From: Belnapia arida
GTDB taxonomy: Bacteria > Pseudomonadota > Alphaproteobacteria > Acetobacterales > Acetobacteraceae
Length of the DNA: 40,270 nucleotides
Assembly: GCF_016773205.1 (NCBI RefSeq)
Contig: NZ_JAETWB010000032.1
Coordinates: forward strand, 1 to 40,270
Direction of reading: 5' to 3'
Position 1 is the stretch's first letter. Each line of letters begins with the position of its first letter. The notes beneath the pieces were generated by a model. That model saw only the letters and a list, made by a program, of their open reading frames with translations, was not told the origin of the DNA and did not search any database. A program made the position numbers and the translations under genes. This document shows positions 15,613 to 23,864 of the stretch, in pieces.

Positions 15613-15638
15613 CGTCAAACCTTGTACTGGTACAAGGT
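15613..15638 (-). promoter_or_regulatory. Palindromic operator / possible centromere upstream of parA
   Basis: ACCTTGTAC-TG-GTACAAGGT is a perfect inverted repeat with 9-base arms at 15619-15638. On the minus strand it directly abuts TTGACG (15613-15618), a good -35 match oriented toward parA. The overlap suggests an autoregulatory operator or a parS site bound by the ParB-position protein. A second weaker inverted repeat (CCCCGC...GCGGGG) lies at 15642-15661. Confidence 0.6.
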
Positions 15639-15699
15639 CCGCCCCGCTTAACATCGCGGGGTATAACGTCGAGCGCTGGGTTTCCCCGGCGCCCGTGCG

Positions 15700-15828
15700 T
15701 TAGCTGCGGCGTGCCGAAGCCGCCATGAGGCCGACGAACGTCTCCACTATCAGCAAGAAGGCGAAGCCGTCGGCGTTCTCGGCGGCGAGCAGAGCCCCCA
15801 AGCAAATCAGCAGTCCCAGAAGTCGCAT
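15700..15828 (-). CDS. Small membrane peptide (42 aa)
   Basis: A 42-residue hydrophobic peptide, starting MRLLGLLICLGALLAAENAD and continuing GFAFLLIVETFVGLMAASAR. It has one or two membrane-spanning stretches separated by an acidic AENAD turn. GAAGGA lies 5 bases before the ATG. Its start overlaps the stop of the upstream frameshifted gene (15807), so it is translationally coupled and is probably real. Small membrane peptides next to partition genes can be toxins, entry-exclusion or transfer components, but nothing specific is visible. Confidence 0.55.
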   Translation of the reverse strand: MRLLGLLICLGALLAAENADGFAFLLIVETFVGLMAASARRS

Positions 15829-16506
15829 GCCGTCCTTCTAACGTCCTGCGGCCGAGGTCTCACCTTCCAGAGGGTGACGTTATCCCAATACCACCCACCG
15901 CCTGCGGTTTCACGAAGTTGGTCGTCTCTGAACGCCGGGCTTGGGTTTTCCCGAATGATTGTGATCCGTTCCCATGCTGTGCCGAACTGCAGCGAGAGCC
16001 GGGCATGCGCGACGGCAACCTGGCGCGAGACGAGCCCGAGGTTCGCGCCGCTGCCGACAAGCAGTGCCCGCGTCAGCGCCCCGCAGGTCACTCCCGGTGC
16101 CCGCTGGACGGCTACCCGATCCTTCGCCCGAACCGTGCGAGACGCATCTTCTCGGATTGCCCTTTATTCCAGCATCGGCTGCTGCCTTGTGGACGCTGTC
16201 GAGCCGCCCGAGAGGATCTGTGACCGACGACAGAAAGTTCACGTTCCACGCCGCCTGCTGCGCGGCCGACATCTCCTTGGGCGCATCACGGATCAGCTTC
16301 ACCAGCTGGTCGCCGCATTTGGTCACTTCGCGGGCATGGGCGGGCAGGAATTCGACCATGATCGCATCGCAGGCCAGGACGGCGCGGACGCTATCCCGCT
16401 GAATGCCCATGCTCCAACGCTTTTCGGAAATGCTCGGCACCGTTGCGGACGATCCCATCCATCGTCTCGGGCTCCCGTCAGTCAACGTCTCTGCGTCGTC
16501 TGACAT
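15807..16506 (-). pseudogene. Hypothetical gene with single-base frameshift
   Basis: From ATG 16506 the frame reads MSDDAETLTDGSPRRWMGSS, then VRAVLACDAIMVEFLPAHAR, then MSAAQQAAWNVNFLSSVTDP and HKAAADAGIK. It is lost at a GGG run (16160-16162, minus strand AAAGGGCAAT). Removing one G restores IREDASRTVRAKDRVAVQRA, then TRALLVGSGANLGLVSRQVA, then FGTAWERITIIRENPSPAFR, ending at 15807. The joined protein would be about 232 residues with a possible membrane or amphipathic segment near LLVGSGANLGLV. Both halves look constrained, so the shift is recent, programmed, or an assembly error. Its stop overlaps the start of the 42-residue peptide. Function unknown. Confidence 0.6.
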
Positions 16507-16680
16507 TTCACATCGAGTGTCGTGCCCCGAAGCTTGGAAGATAAGGGGCAACATCAGCACGGTTGCTTTCACGTCGAGCTGGGTGGTCTGACGCCTAGAG
16601 GATGCCGTGCCGCTGCGGCATAGATCGAGCAGCTGCAAGTGGGTGAGGAGGGAAGCGTGTTGATCGACCGCTGAGTGCCC

Positions 16681-17141
16681 TCAAGATCTGCCTGGGGCGC
16701 AGTGGTTCACCACGGCTGCCTTTGGCGCCGCGTTCATTGTCAGTTCCACAGAGCCAGGCGTCGTCCATTGCATGGTCCGTGTCGTTCCGAAGAAGGTTTC
16801 GCTCGCAAGCGCGCCGCAGGGTTGAACCATGAGCGCCCGAAGCGCTTCAGCGTCATCGCCGACGGTATTCGATATCACGCACTGCAGTCCCCCTCCGCGA
16901 AGACCGAACTGGAAGCCGATGGACAGTCGAGATGGTCCCTGTGTTTTGTCTTCAACGGAAATCTCGTATCACCTGCGTCGTTGCGATAATGGCGCCCGGG
17001 CGGCATTGCCCTAGCCTTGCCCCCCGGTGCGGCGATGACCTGATCGGCCGTCATGCCCCACCGTGTGTATTCCCAGTCCGCCGCCGCAGGATGAGCAGCC
17101 GCCACGATGATCAAAGCGGACGCAATGCTGGATTGGGTCAT
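16681..17141 (-). pseudogene. Secreted hypothetical protein, frameshifted
   Basis: The N-terminal frame from ATG 17141 gives a signal peptide (MTQSSIASALIIVAAAHPAA) and ADWEYTRWGMTADQVIAAPG, a start seen in small secreted proteins of unknown function. The frame breaks near 16970-16990. The continuation in another frame gives DDAEALRALMVQPCGALASE, TFFGTTRTMQWTTPGSVELT and MNAAPKAAVVNHCAPGRS, ending at 16681. It is a decayed gene for a periplasmic or exported protein of about 150 residues. It is divergent from the secreted P5-like gene. Confidence 0.55.
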
Positions 17142-17377
17142 GACAGAGGCTCCGGCCGGATTGCTGGACCAAACGCCGTTAGAAACGAAAACGAAAGAAC
17201 ATTCGCAGAAATCGAAGCCCGGCGCCCTACGGATACCTGGGCCCCCAAACGGATTATTCTGGTTGCCCTTGCCATACCGAGCAGAGACTGGGGTTTTACA
17301 TTCGCCTCCACAAGCCATCTGATGGCTGCTTCGCCTTGACCGCAGCGCTCATCCACACAAGCGATAAGGAGAAGCAT

Positions 17378-18103
17378 GTGACACATCCACTATCCCGGAC
17401 CAGTTGCGTTATGGCGCTGGCTTTGGCTCTGTTCTGGGCCAGCGCTGCGCTGGCCCAGAACAGCTCCACCGCACAACGCGCTGGACAGCAGACAACCAGC
17501 GGCCTCTTGGCCCGGCAGGGCGACGGCTCCTACGGACCCGTGGCGTTCGACCCAAGCAACGCGCCCTTTGGGCTACGCAACAACAATTGGGTCGGACTGA
17601 AGGGTCCCAACCTGAGCGGGCGGTGGCCGGGGCAGACTGGCGCCAACGCCCAGGGTTTCGCCACCTTCGAGGATCCAGCCTACGCAATCCGCGCATTCAT
17701 CGACCTCGTCCGACAGTACCAGGACCGCTACAAAGCGCGCTCTGCTGCGGACATCCTTGGACGCTACTCGCCCGCGGGGGACTGCTCGGGTGCACCGTCC
17801 GTCTCTCCCGCCGAGCGCCGCGAGGGTGGCGGATGCCCGGAGAATCAGACAACCCCACCGGTGAGCGCGATGCGGGCAGCACGAGCCGTCGGGCTGCAAC
17901 CGACCGACGACCTCAAGCTATTCGGCCCCGGCGGCCGGATCGAGCATCCGGACCGGCTGCGGGCCTTAATTGATGCCGTAGTGACCCAGGAGGTGGGCCC
18001 TAGCCACTGCCCGCAGCCGCCGCGCAGCGAGGCTTGGATCGGCTGCAGAGTGGATGATGGGCTGTACAACCGCGCCATCGAGCTGCTGGACAGACGCAGC
18101 TGA
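17378..18103 (+). CDS. Secreted protein with structural-protein-P5-like domain
   Basis: A 241-residue exported protein. The N-terminus (CVMALALALFWASAALAQ) is a signal peptide cleaved after ALA. Residues 60-130 (NAPFGLRNNNWVGLKGPNLS, then GFATFEDPAYAIRAFIDLVR and YQDRYKARSAADILGRYSPA) match the domain called structural protein P5, found in PRD1-like phage spikes and many bacterial secreted proteins, where it may bind or process cell-wall material. Several cysteines in the second half (CSGAPS, GGCPE, SHCPQ, WIGCRV) could form disulfides. The GTG start at 17378 is backed by AAGGAG 6-7 bases upstream; an ATG at 17411 is an alternative. The role in peptidoglycan or surface binding is inference. 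Confidence 0.65.
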   Translation: MTHPLSRTSCVMALALALFWASAALAQNSSTAQRAGQQTTSGLLARQGDGSYGPVAFDPSNAPFGLRNNNWVGLKGPNLSGRWPGQTGANAQGFATFEDPAYAIRAFIDLVRQYQDRYKARSAADILGRYSPAGDCSGAPSVSPAERREGGGCPENQTTPPVSAMRAARAVGLQPTDDLKLFGPGGRIEHPDRLRALIDAVVTQEVGPSHCPQPPRSEAWIGCRVDDGLYNRAIELLDRRS

Positions 18104-18383
18104 GCGGGGTTATCGGCACACCACCAGCCGCAAGTCGGGGCTGGTCGCAACGTTCGGTTCCTGCCTAAGCCTCGGCGGGCTATCACCCCGTCCAGGGCGC
18201 GCCGCAGTGCGGCGGCGAGCCGGGCGCGGTTGCTGGGCTTCTGCAGGAACCCCACCCAGTCCGGAAGCTGCTGCCTGTGCGGGCTCCCCGGGTGCGTCGG
18301 TATTTCCAGTCCGGGAAGTGGCGGGATACCGCCGTCCCTCATGCCGAGCCCTCGCTGATCATGCCGTGGATATTGGCGGCGAG
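18104..18383. other. Intergenic region, possible minus-strand gene
   Basis: A minus-strand frame from ATG 18342 (with GAGGG upstream) reads MRDGGIPPLPGLEIPTHPGS, then DWVGFLQKPSNRARLAAALR and ALDGVIARRG. It then runs into the antisense of the P5-like gene. The first 80 codons look protein-like but the overlap is long, so this may be a gene relic. No other gene is seen before the IS6 end at 18384. Confidence 0.3.
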
Positions 18384-18433
18384 GGTTCTGTTGCATGGTT
18401 TGCGGGTCGAGGCGATCGCAGCGATGCTGGGAC

Positions 18434-18737
18434 ATGGAAAGACGGCGACTGGCGGCACTTCGGGTGGATCTGACCTTCAAAGGCCGGCAGTTCACCGCTG
18501 AGGTGATCCTCTGGGCAGTTCGCTGGTACCTCATGTTCCCGATCAGCTATCGCGACCTCGAGCTCATGCTGCAGGACCGCGGTGTCGACATCTCGCACAC
18601 CACCATCTTTAGATGGATCCAGGCCTATGCACCGGAGTTGGAGCGGCGGCTCCGGCCCCATCTGCACACGTCCAATGGGTCGTGGAAAGTCGATGAGACC
18701 TATGTCCGGGTGAAAGGCCGCTGGACCTACCTTGTAT
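18434..18737 (+). pseudogene. IS6-family transposase, N-terminal fragment
   Basis: The fragment reads MERRRLAALRVDLTFKGRQF, then VILWAVRWYLMFPISYRDLE, an HTH (GVDISHTTIFRWIQAYAPEL) and the start of the DDE domain (WKVDETYVRVKGRWTYL) with the first catalytic Asp. Similarity stops at the TGTAT at 18733-18737, and the reading frame then runs into unrelated DNA to 18790. The remainder of the gene resumes at 20355 after the same TGTAT. Confidence 0.85.
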
Positions 18738-19102
18738 GGGGCTGTCAAGCTTCGGATAGGGATTGTGCGTTCATTCGTGCCATCTCCTGAAGAACTGAAC
18801 TGCGTAGGTCAGAGTAGGCGGCCAGGTGCCAATCAGGACCAAGACGATCTGAGTGGAGTTCGCCATCGGACGCAGACATCGCGCCGCAACCTTGTATCCG
18901 GTGGGCCTGCCAGTGCAGCCCGACCATGATGCAGCTATGCGCATCAGCGGCGAAGCTCCGAACGGCGAGCCCATTCTGTACCGCGGCTATGAAAGCCAAT
19001 GTAGGCCACGGGATCTCGCCACCTCGGATCGTTTGGTCGGCCCGTCATAGCCGTGCCGACACGCTCCGAAACTGTCGCAGTCTGAAAGACCTCATCCTGA
19101 CG
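18738..19102. other. Non-coding arm of the IS110 insertion (candidate bridge RNA region)
   Basis: The 365 bases lie between the broken IS6 transposase and the stop of the IS110 transposase. No convincing gene is present; short open frames on both strands lack protein character. In IS1111-group IS110 elements the bridge RNA that pairs with donor and target DNA is encoded in the non-coding arm downstream of the transposase, which is where this lies. That assignment is by position only. Confidence 0.4.
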
Positions 19103-20284
19103 CTACGCTGCTGCAACGCACTGGGCTTTGGAGTGCAGGGTAACGCCCGACGGCACTTCACCAGTGGTCACCAGCCGCCATAGAGCAATGAGAAGCTTAC
19201 GCGCGAGTGCCACAATCAGGGTCTTTCGCGTGTTGCCACGGCCATCCGCCGCTCGTGCCCGGTACCACTGCGCTAACGCGCTGTCCTTCTGATGCAGCAG
19301 AAAGCGCCAAGCAAGCTGGATCATGCTGCGGCGTACCCGCGCGTTGCCCGCCTTGGAAAGTCCTTTCTCCCGCCGTCGCGATCCGCTTTCGTCCGGAGCG
19401 CCGGTCAGACCAGCGTTGCGCGCTACCGCTCGGCAGTCCCGCAGGTTCCGCGACAAGACCTCATGGACGAGCTTGTCAGCTGTCTCAATGCCGACACCAA
19501 CCACCTTGGCAACCAGAAGGATCATAGCGTTGGTTCCTGCCGTTGGCTGCTGCTCCAGCCTCTCGAGGCGAGACACTTCGATCTCCTTAATCTGTGCCTT
19601 GATAACCTGCAGGCGTGCCATATCACGCCGTAGTTCGGCCACGGTGTTCGGTGGCAGCAACTCTTCTTCTGGCGTCCGCAACACGTCGAGGCGCTCGCTT
19701 GCGTTGCGCAGCGTCGGCTTGAAACCACGCAGGCCGAGCCGAGCCAAGATGGCCTTCATGCGGTTGACCACTCGGGTGCGTTCGCTGACTAGCGCTTCAC
19801 GTTCGCGGCTTGGCTGTTTGGCGTCTTCCTCCGCAAGTGTCGGGATCGCGGCCATGCTGCAGTGCCCCGGTTCGCCGCGCAGCCAACCGAGGAAGGCACG
19901 CTTGAGCAGTTCCGTGTCGAGCTGGTCGGTCCTGGCCCGCCGGTGCTCGCGTGACACGGCGATGCTGGTCGGGTGAATGACATAGGCCTCGACGTCACGG
20001 GCCCGCAGCCAACGCGCCAGCCAAAAACCGTCTCGGCCGGCTTCGTAGGCGACCGCGATCCGGGTGATGGTCCTGCCTGCTTTGGCCGCCTCATCCTGCC
20101 AGCGACGGAGTAGACGGAGCAGCGCCTCCTGGTCCGGCTCGAGCTTCTTGACGGGATGCCTCTCAACTCCCGGCACGATGCCCGCGACCAGCCAGCTGGA
20201 TTGGCTCACCTCGACAACCCCGACAAGCGTGCCATTCTGGTCAAACGCGGTAAGGGACCGCTTTGCATCTTCGGAGTTCAGCAT
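19103..20284 (-). CDS. IS110-family transposase (DEDD recombinase)
   Basis: A 393-residue transposase. The N-terminal RuvC-like DEDD domain is recognisable from TAFDQNGTLVGVVEVS, VAYEAGRDGFWLARWLRARD and ARTDQLDTELLKRAFLGWLR. The C-terminal Transposase_20 domain has VVGVGIETADKLVHEVLSRN and the serine-bearing GLTGAPDESGSRRREKGLSK. Start ATG 20284. These enzymes act with an RNA guide and leave no target-site duplication of the usual kind. The gene appears complete and lies antisense to the IS6 transposase it interrupts. Only 70 bases separate its start from the resumed IS6 sequence, whereas 365 bases follow its stop, an IS1111-like layout. Confidence 0.88.
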   Translation of the reverse strand: MLNSEDAKRSLTAFDQNGTLVGVVEVSQSSWLVAGIVPGVERHPVKKLEPDQEALLRLLRRWQDEAAKAGRTITRIAVAYEAGRDGFWLARWLRARDVEAYVIHPTSIAVSREHRRARTDQLDTELLKRAFLGWLRGEPGHCSMAAIPTLAEEDAKQPSREREALVSERTRVVNRMKAILARLGLRGFKPTLRNASERLDVLRTPEEELLPPNTVAELRRDMARLQVIKAQIKEIEVSRLERLEQQPTAGTNAMILLVAKVVGVGIETADKLVHEVLSRNLRDCRAVARNAGLTGAPDESGSRRREKGLSKAGNARVRRSMIQLAWRFLLHQKDSALAQWYRARAADGRGNTRKTLIVALARKLLIALWRLVTTGEVPSGVTLHSKAQCVAAA

Positions 20285-20354
20285 GCTGGGTGCTCCTAGA
20301 TTGTTGCGATAGTGACCCCCCTCGTCACCTCCGACGCCTCGCCTCATAGCATTC

Positions 20355-20790
20355 TGTATCGTGCGTTCGACAGTCATGGGCAGACCATCGACTTTCTGCT
20401 CTCGGCCAAGCGCGATGCCGAGGCTGCAACGCGCTTTTCCGCAAAGCACTCGGGCAGCCGCACACGGCGAACCCACGGACCATCACAGTAGACAAGAACC
20501 CGGCTTACCCGCGTGCCACGGCAGAGATGAAAGCGAACGACGAGTTGTGGCGCTTCGCCCGGCTACGGCAATGCAAGTACCTCAACAACATTGTGGAACA
20601 AAACCACCGGCGCGTGAAACGGATGGTCAGACCAGGGCTCGGCTTCGGCAGTTTCCATACCGCACGACAAACCCTGGCAGACTACGAGGCGATGGCGATG
20701 ATCAGGAAGAGGCAGGTTCGGAAAGTGGGTGGACGCGACATGCGAGTACAAGCCACCTTCGCCGCCGAGCTGTTCGAGGTTGCCGTCTGA
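20355..20790 (+). pseudogene. IS6-family transposase, C-terminal fragment
   Basis: It resumes at the TGTAT of 20355-20359 as LYRAFDSHGQTIDFLLSAKR and DAEAATR. A missing T in a T run near 20440 shifts the frame, then FRKALGQPHTANPRTITVDK supplies the second Asp and LRQCKYLNNIVEQNHRRVKR the Glu of the DDE triad. The fragment ends TLADYEAMAMIRKRQVRKVG...AAELFEVAV. Together with the N-terminal fragment it rebuilds a full IS6 transposase apart from the one-base loss. Confidence 0.82.
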
Positions 20791-20955
20791 TCTGGAGCCT
20801 GTCGCGGCCATTCGCAACCTGCCGCAAACTTCGCAACACAACCCCGGTGAGAGACTTGAGAGAACTGCCATCAAGGGACGGGGCTCCTGACCGCTCAGCC
20901 TACGGAGGCGGCGACAGCAATCGCGATCGCCGCCTCCTTCACACGCAGCTGCTAT

Positions 20956-21597
20956 TCAGGATGCGCGCGCCGCCATAGCCTTCTCGGGGTTGAAGCCATC
21001 GAAGCTTTCGAAGACGCCCATGAAGCCGGGGAGGGTCGCCTCGCGCGCCCAATCCCGTTGGAGTTCGCAATACATCTGGACGCGGCTGATCAGCTTGGCA
21101 CCCGCCTGCTCGATGCGACGCAGCGCCGTCTCGTGCGCGACGACCGACGTGCCGCCCACAGCGTCCACGGGGACATAAACCTCGTAGCCTTCCTGTATCG
21201 CGTCGAGCGCAGGGAAGGCCAAGCAGACTTCGGTCCACAGCGCGGTCATGATGAGCTTTCGGCGGCCGAGCGCCTTGACCGCCTGCTTGAAGCCAAGGTC
21301 CTCCCAGGCGTTGACTGTCGTCCGGTCATAAACCGGCAGATGTCCGATGATCTTCTGGAGTTCCTGGATCGGCGGCTTGTTACGGCCCGTCTCGACATTG
21401 ACCGTCGAGTGGATGATCGGGAGCTTGTAGCTAACTGCCGCCCTGGTGGTGCTCACGATGTTGAACACCAGTTCCTCGCGCGACATCGAACGGATCGAGG
21501 AGACCTGGACCGGCTGGTAGTCGATGATGATGAGTGCCGAGTTCTCAGGCGTGAGAAGATGGTCGGTCTGGGGGTTGCGGATCGGCTCGCTTGTCAT
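20956..21597 (-). CDS. Isochorismatase-family hydrolase (YcaC-like)
   Basis: A 213-residue cysteine hydrolase. The family shows in SALIIIDYQPVQVSSI with the catalytic Asp near residue 27, VNAWEDLGFKQAVKALGRRK near 100, and ALWTEVCLAFPALDAIQEGY with the nucleophile Cys near 124. The usual catalytic Lys is not obvious; the position carries Arg (VYDRTTVNAW), as in the YcaC subgroup. LQRDWAREATLPGFMGVFES at the end is typical of YcaC-like proteins. The substrate is unknown. It is divergent from a LysR regulator at 21792, so the regulator probably controls it. Confidence 0.85.
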   Translation of the reverse strand: MTSEPIRNPQTDHLLTPENSALIIIDYQPVQVSSIRSMSREELVFNIVSTTRAAVSYKLPIIHSTVNVETGRNKPPIQELQKIIGHLPVYDRTTVNAWEDLGFKQAVKALGRRKLIMTALWTEVCLAFPALDAIQEGYEVYVPVDAVGGTSVVAHETALRRIEQAGAKLISRVQMYCELQRDWAREATLPGFMGVFESFDGFNPEKAMAARAS

Positions 21598-21791
21598 GGG
21601 TAGGTCTCCTTCTCGGTTGAAGTGGAAGTCAGCTTAAGCCGGCCAACTTCAGGCGAAGTGGGTGAGGCAAACTGCTTGAGCACGATCTACGCCATTCATC
21701 GTTCTCGAGAAGGCACCGCCTGGAGCACAGACTGTTCTGCTGCCGTGTCCTTCGCGTTGATATTCGGTTCCCACGCGCTCAGACTGCGTCG
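21598..21791. promoter_or_regulatory. Divergent promoter region, hydrolase / LysR
   Basis: The 194 bases between the hydrolase and the LysR gene should hold both promoters and the LysR site. TTGAAGT near 21617 and AACTTCA near 21645 form an imperfect inverted repeat that could be the operator, but no clean T-N11-A box is evident to me. Confidence 0.35.
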
Positions 21792-22721
21792 ATGGCCGAT
21801 CGGTTCGAAGATCTACGAGCGTTGGCTGCTGTCGTATCCGGCGGCGGATTTGCTGCGGGAGCGGAGCGCCTCGGCGTCGCCAAATCAGCGGTGAGCCGTC
21901 GCATCCGTGAACTTGAGGATCGGCTCGGCGCGAGGCTATTCGACCGGACGACGCGTCGTATCCAGCTTACCGAGACCGGCCGCGAGTTCCATGATCGTGC
22001 GGTCGAGCTTCTGGCAGGGCTCGACGAAGCAGAGGAGGCGGCATCAAGCGCAAGCGGCCAGTTGAGGGGCCGCATCCGTGTTGCTGCGCCGGTCTCGTTC
22101 ACCACGCATTGCTTGGCCCCGGTAGTTGGCCGCTTTCTGGAACGCCATCCTGCCGTCACGCTGTCGATCGACACAGACGACCGCATAGTCGATTTGGTAC
22201 GCGACGGCTTTGATCTTGCAATCCGCATCGCGCGGCTGCCTGACTCGTCGCTTGTGGCGCGCCGTCTCGCCACCATTCGGCACGCCTGTGTTGCCAGTCC
22301 CGCGCTGCTCGAGCGTCTTGGGACGCCGCAAAGGCCTGAAGACCTCTCGCGCTTTCCCGGGGTGGCCTACTCGAACGTCGAGGAAGCCTCCTATTGGCGG
22401 TTCGCCGACAACGTCGTGCCGTCCGTGACCAGCCAGATTGACTTCGCAAACGGCGATGCCGTCCGGGAGGCAGCCATTGCCGGACTTGGCGTAGCGGTGC
22501 TTCCGACGTTCATTGCCCACGACGCGGTGAGGCGCGGCGCGCTTTCGATCGTGCTCGCAAAGCACATGCGGCCGCCGATCGCAATGCATGCGCTGCACCC
22601 ATCGATGCGCAACCAGACAGCGCGGGTGCGCGCGTTCATCGACTTCCTGGTCGATGCATTTGGCGAGCCGTTCTGGGATCGAGAGCTGTTCAACTGCCTA
22701 ATCGAAAACCGGTCGCCATAG
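21792..22721 (+). CDS. LysR-family transcriptional regulator
   Basis: A 309-residue LysR regulator. The winged HTH covers residues 1-60 (FEDLRALAAVVSGGGFAAGA, then RLGVAKSAVSRRIRELEDRL and ARLFDRTTRRIQLTETGREF). The effector domain follows from about residue 90 (GRIRVAAPVSFTTHCLAPVV, LSIDTDDRIVDLVRDGFDLA, AIAGLGVAVLPTFIAHDAVR). The length is normal. It is transcribed away from the isochorismatase gene, the usual layout for a LysR regulator and its target. The effector is unknown. Confidence 0.9.
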   Translation: MADRFEDLRALAAVVSGGGFAAGAERLGVAKSAVSRRIRELEDRLGARLFDRTTRRIQLTETGREFHDRAVELLAGLDEAEEAASSASGQLRGRIRVAAPVSFTTHCLAPVVGRFLERHPAVTLSIDTDDRIVDLVRDGFDLAIRIARLPDSSLVARRLATIRHACVASPALLERLGTPQRPEDLSRFPGVAYSNVEEASYWRFADNVVPSVTSQIDFANGDAVREAAIAGLGVAVLPTFIAHDAVRRGALSIVLAKHMRPPIAMHALHPSMRNQTARVRAFIDFLVDAFGEPFWDRELFNCLIENRSP

Positions 22722-22923
22722 CTGCGGAGTGCACCGTCGCTCTCGTCACCGCGATAAAAAGAATGCCGGCGTCGCATGTCTCTCACCTGAGAGTTGTCAG
22801 CCTCTGTCGCACAACAGGTGGCTATATGCCGCCTGAACGGCGATGTCCGCTTTCTAAAAGGCGACAACGCCGAGCGAATGGCCGGGATGGGCGCTGATCT
22901 GCCCCCGAAGCCCGTCACCTATG

Positions 22924-23767
22924 GGCACCGTCAAGCTAAACGGGCTTGGCGGGCTGGTCCGGGTCAGATAGGCAGCCGAAATGAGCTCGCCAGCCGTCAA
23001 GTCTCCCTATTCTGGCCATCGCTTCCCAGCCAGCCGAGGTGATCAGCCAGACGATCTGGCTGTATTTTCGCTTTCCGTTCAGCCTTCGCATGGTTGAGGA
23101 GATGCTGGCGGCACGTGGCATCGTGGTCAGCTATGAAACTGTGCGGCAGTGGGCGCTCAAATCCGGCCAGGAGTCGCCAACCAGATTCGGCGGCGACTGC
23201 CCCGCGCCGGAGACAAGTGGCACCTCGACGAAGTTGCAATCAGGATCGCCGGGGGTGCAGCATTGGCTCTGGAGTGCCGTGGATCAGAATGGGATGGTGC
23301 TCGACGTCCTAGTCCAGAGCCGGCGCGACAAGCGTGCGGCAAAGCGCCTGCTCCGCAAGCTGCTCAAGCGGCAGTGCCGGGCGCCCCGCGTCATGATCAC
23401 TGACAAACTCCCGAGCTACGGAGCGGCCAAGCGCGAGGTGATGCCCGATGTCGAGCACCGTAAGCACAAAGGTCTCAACAACCGGGCCGAGAGTTCACAC
23501 CAGCCAACGCGACGACGCGAGCGGCAGATGAAGCGCTTCAAGTCAGCGCGGCAGGCACAGCGCTTTCTCTCTGCCCACGACCAGATCGCCAACCTCTTCC
23601 ATCTGCGCCGCGACCACGTCACCGCCAGCGAGTATCGCGCCGCACGGCTACGCGCGTTCGAAGTGTGGGCCGATATCAGCGGGGCCGCGGCAGCGGCTTG
23701 ACGGTCGATCGGTCGCTGCCGGGACCGGCCAGCTTGTTTGCCCTAAGGCCAACAACTTGACGGTGCC
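22924..23767 (+). mobile_element. IS6-family element, degenerate
   Basis: GGCACCGTCAAG at 22924-22935 is mirrored by CTTGACGGTGCC at 23756-23767, giving an element of 844 bp, typical for IS6. No 8-bp target duplication is seen (CACCTATG on the left, ATCGCAAC on the right), so one flank has been rearranged. The transposase is broken. Confidence 0.7.
22980..23701 (+). pseudogene. IS6-family transposase with frameshifts
   Basis: The start MSSPAVKSPYSGHRFPAS is followed by a 4-base CAGC duplication (near 23030) that breaks the frame. ISQTIWLYFRFPFSLRMVEE and MLAARGIVVSYETVRQWALK continue in the second frame. Near 23163 the frame shifts again; VANQIRRRLPRAGDKWHLDE, which holds the first catalytic Asp, lies in another frame, and the main frame is restored at HWLWSAVDQNGMVLDVLVQS. 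Later parts are intact (PRVMITDKLPSYGAAKREVM with the second Asp, HKGLNNRAESSHQPTRRRER with the Glu). The shifted segment removes the first Asp from the longest product, so it is inactive. Confidence 0.82.
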
Positions 23768-23864
23768 ATCGCAACTCATTCGGATTGCGACGTCCCTCGA
23801 CCACTTTGCGTGTTATTCCGAAGACATAGCCGAACAAGATCTGATCACAGAAACACAATACAGA

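Larger units (their letters stand above)
18384..20843 (+). mobile_element. IS6-family element interrupted by an IS110-family insertion
   Basis: The left inverted repeat GGTTCTGTTGCATGGTTTGC (18384) matches the right end read inversely, GGTTGTGTTGCGAAGTTTGC (20843). The flanks GCGGCGAG (18376-18383) and CCGGTGAG (20844-20851) agree at six of eight bases, like an eroded 8-bp target duplication of an IS6 element. The transposase is split into fragments at 18434-18737 and 20355-20790 by a 1.6-kb insertion carrying an IS110 transposase. Confidence 0.75.
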
